Part shown: positions 51,877 to 59,975 of the stretch, one piece after another
Layout of the letters: every line of letters begins with the position of its first letter
Numbering within the stretch: position 1 is the first letter of the stretch
Assembly (NCBI GenBank): GCA_013298545.1
Contig: JAAFIA010000016.1
Span: 1 to 61,296 of the forward strand
Direction of reading: 5' to 3'
Source of the DNA: Bacteroidota bacterium
Lineage (GTDB): Bacteria > Bacteroidota > Bacteroidia > Palsa-965
Length of the DNA stretch: 61,296 nucleotides
Notes under the pieces: generated by a model
What the model was told of the DNA's origin: nothing
The model's input: only the letters and a program-made list of their open reading frames with translations
Database searches by the model: none
Position numbers and translations under genes: made by a program

Positions 51877-53127
51877 ATGCAATTTCTTGCACTATTCCGC
51901 GAAAGTTTACTGTTTGCACTCCATGCCATGCGAGTCAATCGGCTGCGCACCATGCTTTCGTTGCTTGGTATTACGATTGGGATCTTTGCCATCATTGCGG
52001 TTTTTACAGCCGTTGATGCTATGGAATATAAAGTCAGAAGCAGCGTAGAATCGTTGGGCGACAATGTTGTTTTTGTTCAGAAATGGCCTTGGGTATTTAC
52101 GCCCGAAACGCCTTGGTGGGATTACCTCAATCGTCCTGTTCCAAAATTGGACGAAGCCGAAGAAGTTGCCCGCCGCGCGTCCTCCGCAGAAGCCGTTGTG
52201 TTTGCCGTGAACACACGCAAAACAGTTAGTGCCGGAACCAGTTCTGTTGAGAATGTAACCATCAATGCCGTTTCTAAAAATTACGAACGGGTCAAAACAT
52301 TTGATTTACTCGATGGACGCTTTTTGACCGATCAAGAAACCGAAGCAGGAACGCCTGTTGTGGTGCTTGGGTATGCGGTTTGGATGGCGGTTTTTCACGG
52401 ACAACCTGCCGTTGGGCGCGATGTTAAAATTTTTGGACGCAATATGCGTGTTGTTGGTGTTTTTGCTAGAGAAGGAGAGAGCATGTTTGGCAATAGCCTC
52501 GATGCACAAGCGGTTATTTCGGTAGAATTTGCGCGGCGTGTCATTGATATTCGTACCGACGAATTAGATCCGTACATGATGGCCAAAGCAAAACAGGGTG
52601 CAAATGTAGAGCAGTTAAAAGATGAGCTTACCGGAATCATGCGCGCCATTCGTCGAGTGAAACCAAGTGTTGATGATAATTTTTCGCTCAACGAAGTCAG
52701 TGTGCTTTCTGGTCCGCTCGATCAGATGTTTGATATTGTTGGTACGGCTGGCTGGATCATCGGTTGCTTTGCCATTCTTGTTGGTGGTTTCGGAATTGCA
52801 AACATCATGTTTGTGTCTGTGCAAGAACGCACCAATCAGATTGGTATTCAGAAATCATTGGGTGCAAAAAACTGGTTTATTTTGGCTCAGTTTTTAATGG
52901 AGTCGGTCATCCTTTGTTTGATTGGTGGGATGATTGGTTTATTGCTTGTTTACGGTGGAACAAAATTATTGGCGTGGGCAGATCCCGATTTTGCAATGCC
53001 ACTCACCACATCAAATATTATTCTGGGTCTTTCTATTTCTGGATTGATTGGTATTCTCTCTGGGTTTATTCCATCGTATTCGGCAGCGCAGTTAGATCCT
53101 GTTGAAGCAATCCGTAGCAATTCATAA
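51877..53127 (+). CDS. MacB/FtsX-type ABC transporter permease
   Basis: A protein of 416 aa from the ATG at 51877 (MQFLALFRESLLFALHAMRVNRLRTMLSLLG); an upstream start at 51751 lies in the divergent mazG gene and is rejected. The first helix is at ~26-48. A MacB periplasmic core domain spans ~50-250. The three C-terminal FtsX helices lie at ~285-400, ending PSYSAAQLDPVEAIRSN, the family's characteristic end. Such permeases act with an ATPase in lipoprotein, peptide or drug export or mechanotransmission. No ATPase gene is adjacent here. A membrane protein and a GNAT gene follow in tight spacing. Confidence 0.93.
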   Translation: MQFLALFRESLLFALHAMRVNRLRTMLSLLGITIGIFAIIAVFTAVDAMEYKVRSSVESLGDNVVFVQKWPWVFTPETPWWDYLNRPVPKLDEAEEVARRASSAEAVVFAVNTRKTVSAGTSSVENVTINAVSKNYERVKTFDLLDGRFLTDQETEAGTPVVVLGYAVWMAVFHGQPAVGRDVKIFGRNMRVVGVFAREGESMFGNSLDAQAVISVEFARRVIDIRTDELDPYMMAKAKQGANVEQLKDELTGIMRAIRRVKPSVDDNFSLNEVSVLSGPLDQMFDIVGTAGWIIGCFAILVGGFGIANIMFVSVQERTNQIGIQKSLGAKNWFILAQFLMESVILCLIGGMIGLLLVYGGTKLLAWADPDFAMPLTTSNIILGLSISGLIGILSGFIPSYSAAQLDPVEAIRSNS

Positions 53128-53130
53128 GGC

Positions 53131-53475
53131 ATGGCATACCAAACCTATATTCGTCCACGTGTACTAACCATTTTTTGTATAGTTGGTTTTGTTGGACGAT
53201 TGATTTTTTTGCCAAGTATGTTTTCTCCCGAAGTACGCAAGATGGGCGATTTTTATCCGGCATTATTTGGCTTGTTTAATGCGCTTACGTTTGTGGCTTT
53301 TGTCGGTGTGTGGCACATGAAACGTTGGGGCGTATCGCTATATCTGTATGTATTCTTACTTCAATTGATTGTAGGTGTACTGGTCGATTATGTTTCCATT
53401 CTTCGTCTCGTAACCGGTCCAATTTTTCTAATTCCGTTTTTGATTTATTACAAACGGATGGATCCTAATTTGTAA
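53131..53475 (+). CDS. Small integral membrane protein
   Basis: A protein of 114 aa starting 3 bp after the permease stop. Three or four hydrophobic segments lie at about 12-33, 41-60, 67-90 and 92-107. No family was recognised. The context suggests cotranscription with the MacB-like permease and the GNAT gene, but no shared function can be read from the sequence. Confidence 0.75.
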   Translation: MAYQTYIRPRVLTIFCIVGFVGRLIFLPSMFSPEVRKMGDFYPALFGLFNALTFVAFVGVWHMKRWGVSLYLYVFLLQLIVGVLVDYVSILRLVTGPIFLIPFLIYYKRMDPNL

Positions 53476-53481
53476 TTCTGG

Positions 53482-53922
53482 ATGCATTACTTTATTTCCG
53501 AAGACGTTTCGCGTTTGAATCTCGACTGGATTCATTATGCGTTGAGTCATTCGTATTGGGCAGAAGCCATTCCAAAAGCAACAGTTGAAAAGTCGATACA
53601 GCATGCCATGTGTTTTGGGGTTTACACGGAGGCAGGCGAACAAATTGGGTTTGCGCGAGTGATTACCGATAAAGCTACGTTTGCTTATTTATGCGATGTG
53701 ATTGTTGCGGAACAAATGCAGGGGCAAGGAATTGGTAAGGCATTGATGACCCATATTTTTGCACACGCCGATTTGCAAGGATTGCGCCGATTTACGCTCG
53801 CTACGCGCGATGCGCATGGCTTGTACGAACAATATGGTTTTACAGTCGTAAAAGATCCGTCGCGGTTGATGGAAATTGTTCATCGCGATTTGTATGTGCG
53901 GCAGGCGCGGGAAGAGATTTAA
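53482..53922 (+). CDS. GNAT-family N-acetyltransferase
   Basis: A protein of 146 aa. The acetyl-CoA motif A is CDVIVAEQMQGQGIGKALMTHIF at about 70-92, with the QGQGIG pyrophosphate loop, and motif B is LYEQYGFTVV near 113. The N-terminus WIHYALSHSYWAEAIP matches a common GNAT branch acting on small substrates. The substrate is unknown. It is last in the permease operon and followed at once by a terminator. Confidence 0.92.
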   Translation: MHYFISEDVSRLNLDWIHYALSHSYWAEAIPKATVEKSIQHAMCFGVYTEAGEQIGFARVITDKATFAYLCDVIVAEQMQGQGIGKALMTHIFAHADLQGLRRFTLATRDAHGLYEQYGFTVVKDPSRLMEIVHRDLYVRQAREEI

Positions 53923-53925
53923 AAC

Positions 53926-53963
53926 AAAAAACGCGGCAAGCAAAAATGCAAGCCGCGTTTTTA
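53926..53963. terminator. Bidirectional terminator
   Basis: AAAAACGCGGC (53927-53937) pairs with GCCGCGTTTTT (53952-53962). It separates the GNAT gene and the convergent carB. Confidence 0.85.
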
Positions 53964-53981
53964 ATGAAAACTAAAATCAAT

Positions 53982-56801
53982 TTATTTCGATAAGTATAAA
54001 TTCCGTTCCGAATAAATCTGGTGGAAAAACTCGTCGTGCAAATCATCAATAAACTGAATGGCTTCGCCTGTTGATTTCATCTCTGGTCCAAGTTCTTTTT
54101 GAACGTCAGGGAATTTCTCGTAAGAGAACACCGGAATTTTGATGGCGTACCCTTTTTTGCGCGGATTAAATGTAAAGTCTTTTACTTTTTTCTCGCCAAG
54201 CATGAGTTTGGTGGCGTAATTGACGTACGGCTCATCGTAAGCTTTTGCAATAAACGGAACTGTGCGTGAGGCGCGCGGGTTGGCCTCAATCACATAAACA
54301 ATTTCGTTTTTGATTGCAAACTGAATGTTGAGCAAACCAACCGTGTTTAATGCTAAGGCAATGGTTCTCGTTTGTTCCTCAATTTGTTTCAACACATTTT
54401 CAGAAAGATCGAATGGTGGCAATACCGCATACGAATCGCCAGAATGAATGCCAGCCGGTTCAATGTGTTCCATGATGCCAATGATGTACACATCTTTTCC
54501 ATCGCAGATCGAATCCGATTCCGCTTCAATTGCACCATCGAGAAAATGATCCAGCAAAACTTTATTGCCTGGAATATCGTGCAACAATTTCACGACATGC
54601 TGTTCCAATTCTTGCTCGTTGATCACAATTTTCATGCTTTGTCCACCAAGTACATACGATGGGCGAACGAGCAGCGGGAATCCAAGTTTGCGCGAGAGGA
54701 TGATGGCTTGATCGGCATCTTCAATCACACCAAATTCTGGATAGGGGATATTGTGTTCGCGCAAGAGCGTTGAGAAACTACCACGATCTTCAGCCAAATC
54801 GAGCGATTTATAATCGGTACCAATAATTTTAATCCCGAAGCGTTCGAGTTTTTCTGCCAACTTCAACGCTGTTTGTCCGCCCAATTGCACAATTACACCA
54901 ACGGGTTTTTCGTGCAAAATAATTTCATAAATATGTTCCCAGAAAACAGGCTCGAAGTATAATTTATCGGCCACATTAAAATCGGTAGAAACCGTTTCTG
55001 GATTGCAATTGATCATGATGGTTTCGTAGCCACATTCTTTTGCAGCAAGCACACCATGTACGCATGAATAATCAAATTCAATGCCTTGCCCAATACGATT
55101 TGGTCCAGAACCTAAGACAACAATTTTTTTCTTATCGCTGCTAATACTCTCGTTTTCCTGCTCAAAAGTGGAATAGTAATACGGTGTGCGCGCTTCAAAT
55201 TCGGCAGCGCAAGTATCAACCAATTTATAGGCACGGCGGATATTCATTTCATCCGCACGTTTATTGAATACTTCACTTTCGAGGCAACGCAATAAATGAG
55301 CAATCTGCCGATCGGCGTAACCTTTCTGTTTTGCTTCGTGCATCAACTCACGCGGAATGTTGTGAATGGAATGCCGCTCGATTTCTTTTTCCAAAATCAC
55401 GAGGTCTTCGATCTGGGCCAAAAACCACGGGTCGATTCGAGTAAGTTTCTGAATAGTTTTGACCGAAATACCCAATTTAATCGCATCGGCAATCATAAAC
55501 AAACGATTCCATGATGGACGTTCGAGCGCGTTGAGCAATTCTTGTTGGTTGGTAATTTCTTTTCCGTCGGCACCAATACCGTTGCGTTTGATTTCTAAGC
55601 TTTGTGCCGCTTTTTGCAAAGCTTCTTGAAAGCTGCGACCAATGCCCATGACTTCGCCAACCGATTTCATCTGAAAACCGAGTTCGCGATTGGTGCCTTT
55701 AAACTTATCGAAATTCCAACGCGGAATTTTGACAATGACATAATCCAAGGTCGGTTCAAAGAAGGCCGATGTGCTTTGTGTAATTTGATTCATCAGCTCG
55801 TCGAGGTGATACCCGATGGCCAGTTTAGACGCAATCTTCGCAATCGGATAACCCGTTGCTTTGGAAGCAAGTGCCGAAGAACGTGAAACACGCGGATTGA
55901 TTTCGATGGCAATGATATCTTCATCGTTATCGGGACTTACCGCAAATTGAACGTTGCAACCACCAGCAAAATTTCCAATCGAGCGCATCATGAGAATGGC
56001 CATGGTACGCATTTTCTGATACGTTCTGTCAGAGAGTGTCATGGCTGGCGCAACGGTAATCGAATCGCCCGTATGAACGCCCATGGGATCAAAATTTTCA
56101 ATGGAGCAGATGATGGTTACATTGTCGTTGCTATCGCGGAGCAATTCCAACTCAAATTCTTTCCAACCCAAAACGGCTTTATCAATCAAGACTTCATGAA
56201 TGGGCGAAGTTTGCAGGCCACGATTGAGCGCTTTGTCGAAATCTTCTTTCAGATATACGACCGCACCGCCGCTACCACCGAGTGTAAATGAAGGTCGAAT
56301 GACGAGTGGAAATCCAAATTCTTGAGCAACGGCTTTACCATCGAGAAAGGATTTGGCGATTTTCGAAGGCGCCATACCTACGCCAATACTTTCCATCCGC
56401 ATACGGAACAGATCGCGGTCTTCGGTTACTTTAATGGCTTCAATATCGACACCAATCATGCGCACTTTGTATTTTTTCCAAATACCCATTTCGTCGCATT
56501 TGAGAGCGAGGTTGAGTGCGGTTTGCCCGCCCATGGTTGGCAGCACCGCATCAATTTGGTGCTTTTCGAGAATCTGAACAATGGATTGTGTAGTAAGTGG
56601 CAGCAAATAAATATTGTCTGCCGTTACTTTATCGGTCATGATGGTGGCCGGATTGCTATTGATGAGGGTAACCTCAATGCCTTCTTGGCGAAGGGAGCGA
56701 GCCGCTTGGGATCCGGAGTAATCAAATTCGCAAGCCTGACCAATAACAATAGGGCCGGAGCCGATGATCAGAATGTGTTTGAGGGAAGTGTCTTTTGGCA
56801 T
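53982..56801 (-). CDS. carB: Carbamoyl-phosphate synthase large subunit, lacking MGS domain
   Basis: A protein of 939 aa from the ATG at 56801 (MPKDTSLKHILIIGSGPIVIGQACEFDYSG). Two ATP-grasp halves are intact: the carboxyphosphate half (GMGGQTALNLAL, RPSFTLGGSGGAVV, IEINPRVSRSSALASKATGYP) and the carbamoyl-phosphate half (GSGPNRIGQGIEFDYSCVH, RPSYVLGGQSMKIV, VIEANPRASRTVPFIAKA). The protein stops at about the point where the ~130-residue MGS-like allosteric domain starts in the ~1070-aa E. coli enzyme. That domain mediates UMP and ornithine control, so regulation must differ. I recall ~940-950-aa CarB from other Bacteroidota. No carA is adjacent. Confidence 0.96.
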   Translation of the reverse strand: MPKDTSLKHILIIGSGPIVIGQACEFDYSGSQAARSLRQEGIEVTLINSNPATIMTDKVTADNIYLLPLTTQSIVQILEKHQIDAVLPTMGGQTALNLALKCDEMGIWKKYKVRMIGVDIEAIKVTEDRDLFRMRMESIGVGMAPSKIAKSFLDGKAVAQEFGFPLVIRPSFTLGGSGGAVVYLKEDFDKALNRGLQTSPIHEVLIDKAVLGWKEFELELLRDSNDNVTIICSIENFDPMGVHTGDSITVAPAMTLSDRTYQKMRTMAILMMRSIGNFAGGCNVQFAVSPDNDEDIIAIEINPRVSRSSALASKATGYPIAKIASKLAIGYHLDELMNQITQSTSAFFEPTLDYVIVKIPRWNFDKFKGTNRELGFQMKSVGEVMGIGRSFQEALQKAAQSLEIKRNGIGADGKEITNQQELLNALERPSWNRLFMIADAIKLGISVKTIQKLTRIDPWFLAQIEDLVILEKEIERHSIHNIPRELMHEAKQKGYADRQIAHLLRCLESEVFNKRADEMNIRRAYKLVDTCAAEFEARTPYYYSTFEQENESISSDKKKIVVLGSGPNRIGQGIEFDYSCVHGVLAAKECGYETIMINCNPETVSTDFNVADKLYFEPVFWEHIYEIILHEKPVGVIVQLGGQTALKLAEKLERFGIKIIGTDYKSLDLAEDRGSFSTLLREHNIPYPEFGVIEDADQAIILSRKLGFPLLVRPSYVLGGQSMKIVINEQELEQHVVKLLHDIPGNKVLLDHFLDGAIEAESDSICDGKDVYIIGIMEHIEPAGIHSGDSYAVLPPFDLSENVLKQIEEQTRTIALALNTVGLLNIQFAIKNEIVYVIEANPRASRTVPFIAKAYDEPYVNYATKLMLGEKKVKDFTFNPRKKGYAIKIPVFSYEKFPDVQKELGPEMKSTGEAIQFIDDLHDEFFHQIYSERNLYLSK

Positions 56802-56871
56802 GGATGAAGTAGAACCGTGTAAAATCACGCGAAGGTACAGCGATTGCGCCTTGTTGCATGCTGATTTGATG

Positions 56872-56948
56872 GCTATTTATCCACGATTTCAAAGATTTTC
56901 AACAATTGCACGAAGGCTCGGAAAGGATGTGTATTTTTGTCCTTTGTT
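56872..56948 (+). repeat. 77-bp direct repeat, left copy
   Basis: The first 69 bp (56872-56940) are identical to 59876-59944. After one mismatch (C here, A in the right copy) 7 more bases agree. It contains the promoter-like TATTTTTG at 56932-56939 with a TTG 23 bp upstream. It lies between carB and the three-gene cassette. Confidence 0.96.
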
Positions 56949-57047
56949 GCTAAAAGTTGCAAGAGCCATTTCTTCGGCTTGTTAAATGCAATCAGTCCCT
57001 TTCGCTCCATCTTAATTTCAGTTTGTCTTTGGTTTTTGCCAAAAGAC

Positions 57048-57078
57048 TTGACATTTGCTCTTAGGTATCTTATATTTA
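57048..57078 (+). promoter_or_regulatory. Promoter of the cassette
   Basis: TTG (57048-57050), 20 bp, then TATATTTA (57071-57078), with the ATG at 57095. It is close to TTTG-N19/20-TAnnTTTG, with A in place of the final G. Confidence 0.5.
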
Positions 57079-57094
57079 TACGAAGAATCAAAAC

Positions 57095-58123
57095 ATGTCA
57101 ATCGTTCCGAGCTACTGGACCAATTACTGGAATTTGCACAAAGAATTAAATTGGGCAGAAGCAATCATTCGTGGTAGGCTCAAATTAGGTCAGCGTTCCA
57201 AGTCATACGAACTAGAGCATGGTAGTTATTTAGAATGCGAGCTTCTCCCCAATATTGAAGATGAGAAGTATATCATTGAAGTGTCAAGCCTCTTTGGTAA
57301 TCAAAAACGAAAAGCAGTTATTTCTTTTGTAGAGCCTGAGATTCAATCGGAATATCCTAATTTGAATGTTTTCTTTTTTGAAGATTCTTATTTGTTAATT
57401 TCTCAGCAAAACGATTGGGTAGAACTTGCCGGAATCGTTACGAGTGTTTTTAAAAAAGCGGACAATAGTTACCAAATTATTGAATCAAAAACAAAACGAG
57501 CTTGGATTCCGATAAACCTTACAACGATTCCTGTTATTTATTCAGAGATCAACACTTGCGCTGATTTTGAAGAACGACTTGCTAAACTAGATGCTACTTG
57601 GCTAAAGAGAATCGGAAGGCATATATTAGGATGTGAGCAAAAACGATTGACATCTTCCATTGTTGAAACAGGCAAAATAGAATCTGCGCTACCACCAAGC
57701 CCTTTTCCTGATGAGCAGTCAGTTGCAGGTATCATTTCAGAAAATGACTTGCATTTTTATGATCGGCTTTTGCTTGCTTTAGTCTTAATGCCCCATATTT
57801 TCCCCGAAAAACTTGATGCCATTTTTATGGAGGAAGATTCACGCATTGATAAGTGTGTGGGTGGCTTAAAAGGTCAATCATCGGGTGTGTTTCTTCCTAC
57901 GGCGCAAACGTTTTTATTCCTTGTTGCCGGATTTGATGCACATGATCGTACTAGGGGCTATGATTGGTTGTGTCATCGAAGTCTGCTCATTCAAAATGAT
58001 GTTGTGAGCATACAACCAACCGCAGTAGGCGATGTTTATTTGAGTGGCGTTTTATCTATCAATGAGTATTACTTACAATTGCTAATAACAGGAAATGCAA
58101 GCGTTGAAAAACCAAAAGAATAA
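57095..58123 (+). CDS. eCIS ATPase N-region-like protein without AAA+ domain
   Basis: A protein of 342 aa; no signal peptide or membrane segment. Residues ~1-175 are a beta-rich region I do not recognise. Residues ~225-340 follow a pattern that I associate with the segment before the AAA+ module in extracellular contractile injection system ATPases: LLALVLMPHIFPEKLDAIF, GGLKGQSSGVFLPTAQTFLFLVAG, then YLSGVLSINEYYLQLLITG. The protein ends seven residues later, where the AAA+ part would start; no Walker motifs are present and none are encoded downstream. This match is from memory of the family and was not searched. It may be a stand-alone adaptor or a domesticated fragment. Confidence 0.55.
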   Translation: MSIVPSYWTNYWNLHKELNWAEAIIRGRLKLGQRSKSYELEHGSYLECELLPNIEDEKYIIEVSSLFGNQKRKAVISFVEPEIQSEYPNLNVFFFEDSYLLISQQNDWVELAGIVTSVFKKADNSYQIIESKTKRAWIPINLTTIPVIYSEINTCADFEERLAKLDATWLKRIGRHILGCEQKRLTSSIVETGKIESALPPSPFPDEQSVAGIISENDLHFYDRLLLALVLMPHIFPEKLDAIFMEEDSRIDKCVGGLKGQSSGVFLPTAQTFLFLVAGFDAHDRTRGYDWLCHRSLLIQNDVVSIQPTAVGDVYLSGVLSINEYYLQLLITGNASVEKPKE

Positions 58124-58145
58124 AGTCAATTAAAAAGGAAAGATC

Positions 58146-59207
58146 ATGTTTTCAGAAAAAAAAATGATGCATACGGCAATGCCGCAACAGGTGGAAAGTA
58201 AACCTAATTCGACAACAGAACGTGCGAATCAAAAAGCAGATCCATTGCCAATTTTATCGAATACAAAAGAAGGCAACCAAAATAAATTTTTAAGTCAAGT
58301 AGGTAAAAAAGATGATAAAGGATTAGATCCGTCTTTCGATCAGTCGATCATTGAATCAGCGGCAGATAAAACGGATACGCCCGATGTTTCCATATCCGAA
58401 GTTGATTCGCCTACTACACCTGATAAAATGATGCAAAAACGAATACCTCCACGCGTTGGAACGGAGGTTGATGTTATCGTAAATAAAGGTTCTGCAACGT
58501 TATCTGTTGCCAACCAAGATGCCGGTAATGGAACGGTTCTAGTAAATGAAAAAGAAACATTGACATTAGGAAAAGGGACGCATAAAATTACATTGAAAGG
58601 CAAAGATCAAACCACGCCGGGCAATTCAGGCAAGTTGAATCTAGTGGCGAAAAGTGGCGATAAACAAGTCGCCACTAGCAATGGATTTTCCGTTGCAGCG
58701 ATTCCTCAAAATTGGTCTGTAAAGTTATTGTCTGTTTTAGATAATGCTGCTGACCCCAATTCAAAAGTAGGGATGTCTGTAACCAATAGTTGGGAATCTG
58801 ATAGTGGTGATTTGAACGATCTAGATCAGGCGGAGAGGTCGGAATCTGTTGAAAAAGCAATAGCAACAGGTATTTTTAGCAGCGCGACTGCTAAAAATTC
58901 AACTTACAAAGCTGCAAAAACGGGATCAATTACTGATACACATGCTGTCGGCCCTCGTGAGCAATTAAAAAGCGTTGGAGAGAGTGTTAATAACCAAACG
59001 TTCAAATTTCTCGATAAGCGAACTGGTGCAGCCGAAATACCTGCAACAAATTCTGGATTTGAAATAGCTAGATCTATAAAAAATGGAGTGTCGGTAGAGA
59101 AATTTACCTTTCAAGTAACTAAGTCAGGTAAGGGTGTAACTGCTAACGGCATAACATCAAAAGCTGGTTCAGGTTCTGCAACATCTGGTGAAATTAATCT
59201 TCCTTAA
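58146..59207 (+). CDS. Unknown cytoplasmic protein of cassette, effector candidate
   Basis: A protein of 353 aa with no signal peptide, no membrane segment and no cysteine. Residues 1-100 are polar and low-complexity (Lys, Asp, Ser, Pro), likely disordered. Residues ~105-185 look Ig-like (VDVIVNKGSATLSVANQDAG ... GTHKITLKGK). The C-terminal ~165 residues have a distinct pattern with WESDSGDLNDLDQ, GSITDTHAVG, FKFLDKRTGAAEIPATNSGF. An AAGGAAAG stretch 6-10 bases before the ATG is a better Shine-Dalgarno than most genes here have. A flexible N-terminus beside an eCIS-like gene would suit a loaded cargo, but this is speculation; no toxin domain is visible. Confidence 0.6.
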   Translation: MFSEKKMMHTAMPQQVESKPNSTTERANQKADPLPILSNTKEGNQNKFLSQVGKKDDKGLDPSFDQSIIESAADKTDTPDVSISEVDSPTTPDKMMQKRIPPRVGTEVDVIVNKGSATLSVANQDAGNGTVLVNEKETLTLGKGTHKITLKGKDQTTPGNSGKLNLVAKSGDKQVATSNGFSVAAIPQNWSVKLLSVLDNAADPNSKVGMSVTNSWESDSGDLNDLDQAERSESVEKAIATGIFSSATAKNSTYKAAKTGSITDTHAVGPREQLKSVGESVNNQTFKFLDKRTGAAEIPATNSGFEIARSIKNGVSVEKFTFQVTKSGKGVTANGITSKAGSGSATSGEINLP

Positions 59208-59218
59208 ATCCTTTCATT

Positions 59219-59821
59219 ATGCTTCGCCTTTCAATACTTTCATTAACTATTTTATTCCTTCAATGCACTCCATCCTCAAAACAGCAAATTTTGAAACACA
59301 ACACAAAACAGCTTTACGATAGCACAATTTCTGTACCGCCATATTTACAAGACTTTTGGGGCGGATATCAAGTGCTTGATCAGATAACAGGGCGTTTTGT
59401 GAATGTGTCTGAGGAAATACAAAATTGGTTGAAAGCATATCCCTTTTGGATGGATAAAGGCCCAATAAAAAATCAACGACGTTTGACGATTACATGTCAG
59501 AAAACTATTTTTAAAATCAATGAGGCAATTCGTATTGCGCATTACATTGAGGAGTTAGATTCTGGTCAAATAATTTATGGTATGGGGCCTAAACAAATCA
59601 CCAACGAATTTGTCAATGATTCCTTGTGTACACCAAGTTCATTAGATTCTAATACACCATGGCTTGGTTTGACGTATGATGGCGAGGTTACAGATTCTCC
59701 GGGTTTGGATTACAATTTTGAAATCACAACCTATCGTTTTTCTAAGGAAGGAACATATACGATATATTGGAAGCCTGGAGATTATTGTTCAAATGGTTTG
59801 ATTATTTATGTGGAAGAATGA
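59219..59821 (+). CDS. Lipoprotein of cassette, immunity or surface candidate
   Basis: A protein of 200 aa with a signal peptide ending in LFLQC (Cys16, an acceptable lipobox). The mature part is beta-rich with Cys residues at about 84, 128 and 187, and ends EGTYTIYWKPGDYCSNGLIIYVEE, an Ig-like final strand pair. It starts 11 bp after the previous gene. Placement after a possible effector fits an immunity lipoprotein, but a plain surface lipoprotein is equally possible. No family was recognised. Confidence 0.65.
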   Translation: MLRLSILSLTILFLQCTPSSKQQILKHNTKQLYDSTISVPPYLQDFWGGYQVLDQITGRFVNVSEEIQNWLKAYPFWMDKGPIKNQRRLTITCQKTIFKINEAIRIAHYIEELDSGQIIYGMGPKQITNEFVNDSLCTPSSLDSNTPWLGLTYDGEVTDSPGLDYNFEITTYRFSKEGTYTIYWKPGDYCSNGLIIYVEE

Positions 59822-59875
59822 GTTTTAGTAAAACGTGGCTTAGGTTAAGTATACTTGCATGAAGTTTAAAAACGT

Positions 59876-59952
59876 GCTATTTATCCACGATTTCAAAGAT
59901 TTTCAACAATTGCACGAAGGCTCGGAAAGGATGTGTATTTTTGTACTTTGTT
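59876..59952 (+). repeat. 77-bp direct repeat, right copy
   Basis: 59876-59944 are identical to 56872-56940; the next base differs, then CTTTGTT (59946-59952) agrees again. Its TATTTTTG (59936-59943) is 32 bp before the ATG of the DUF4328 gene. Confidence 0.96.
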
Positions 59953-59975
59953 TCTAACCCAAAATCTGCTTTTTT

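Larger units (their letters stand above)
56872..59952. mobile_element. Repeat-bounded three-gene accessory cassette
   Basis: About 2.9 kb between the repeat copies carries three + genes in tight order (57095-58123, 58146-59207, 59219-59821) with an own promoter at 57048-57078. The right copy sits directly upstream of the DUF4328 gene at 59976, where it supplies the promoter, so the left copy looks like the duplicated one. No transposase, integrase or terminal inverted repeats are seen, so the mechanism is open: homologous or illegitimate recombination, or passive insertion. Confidence 0.6.

Noticed and set aside
56949-59875. A complete contractile injection system locus
   Set aside because: No sheath, tube, spike, baseplate or AAA+ genes lie in or near the cassette; only one protein resembles part of an eCIS ATPase.
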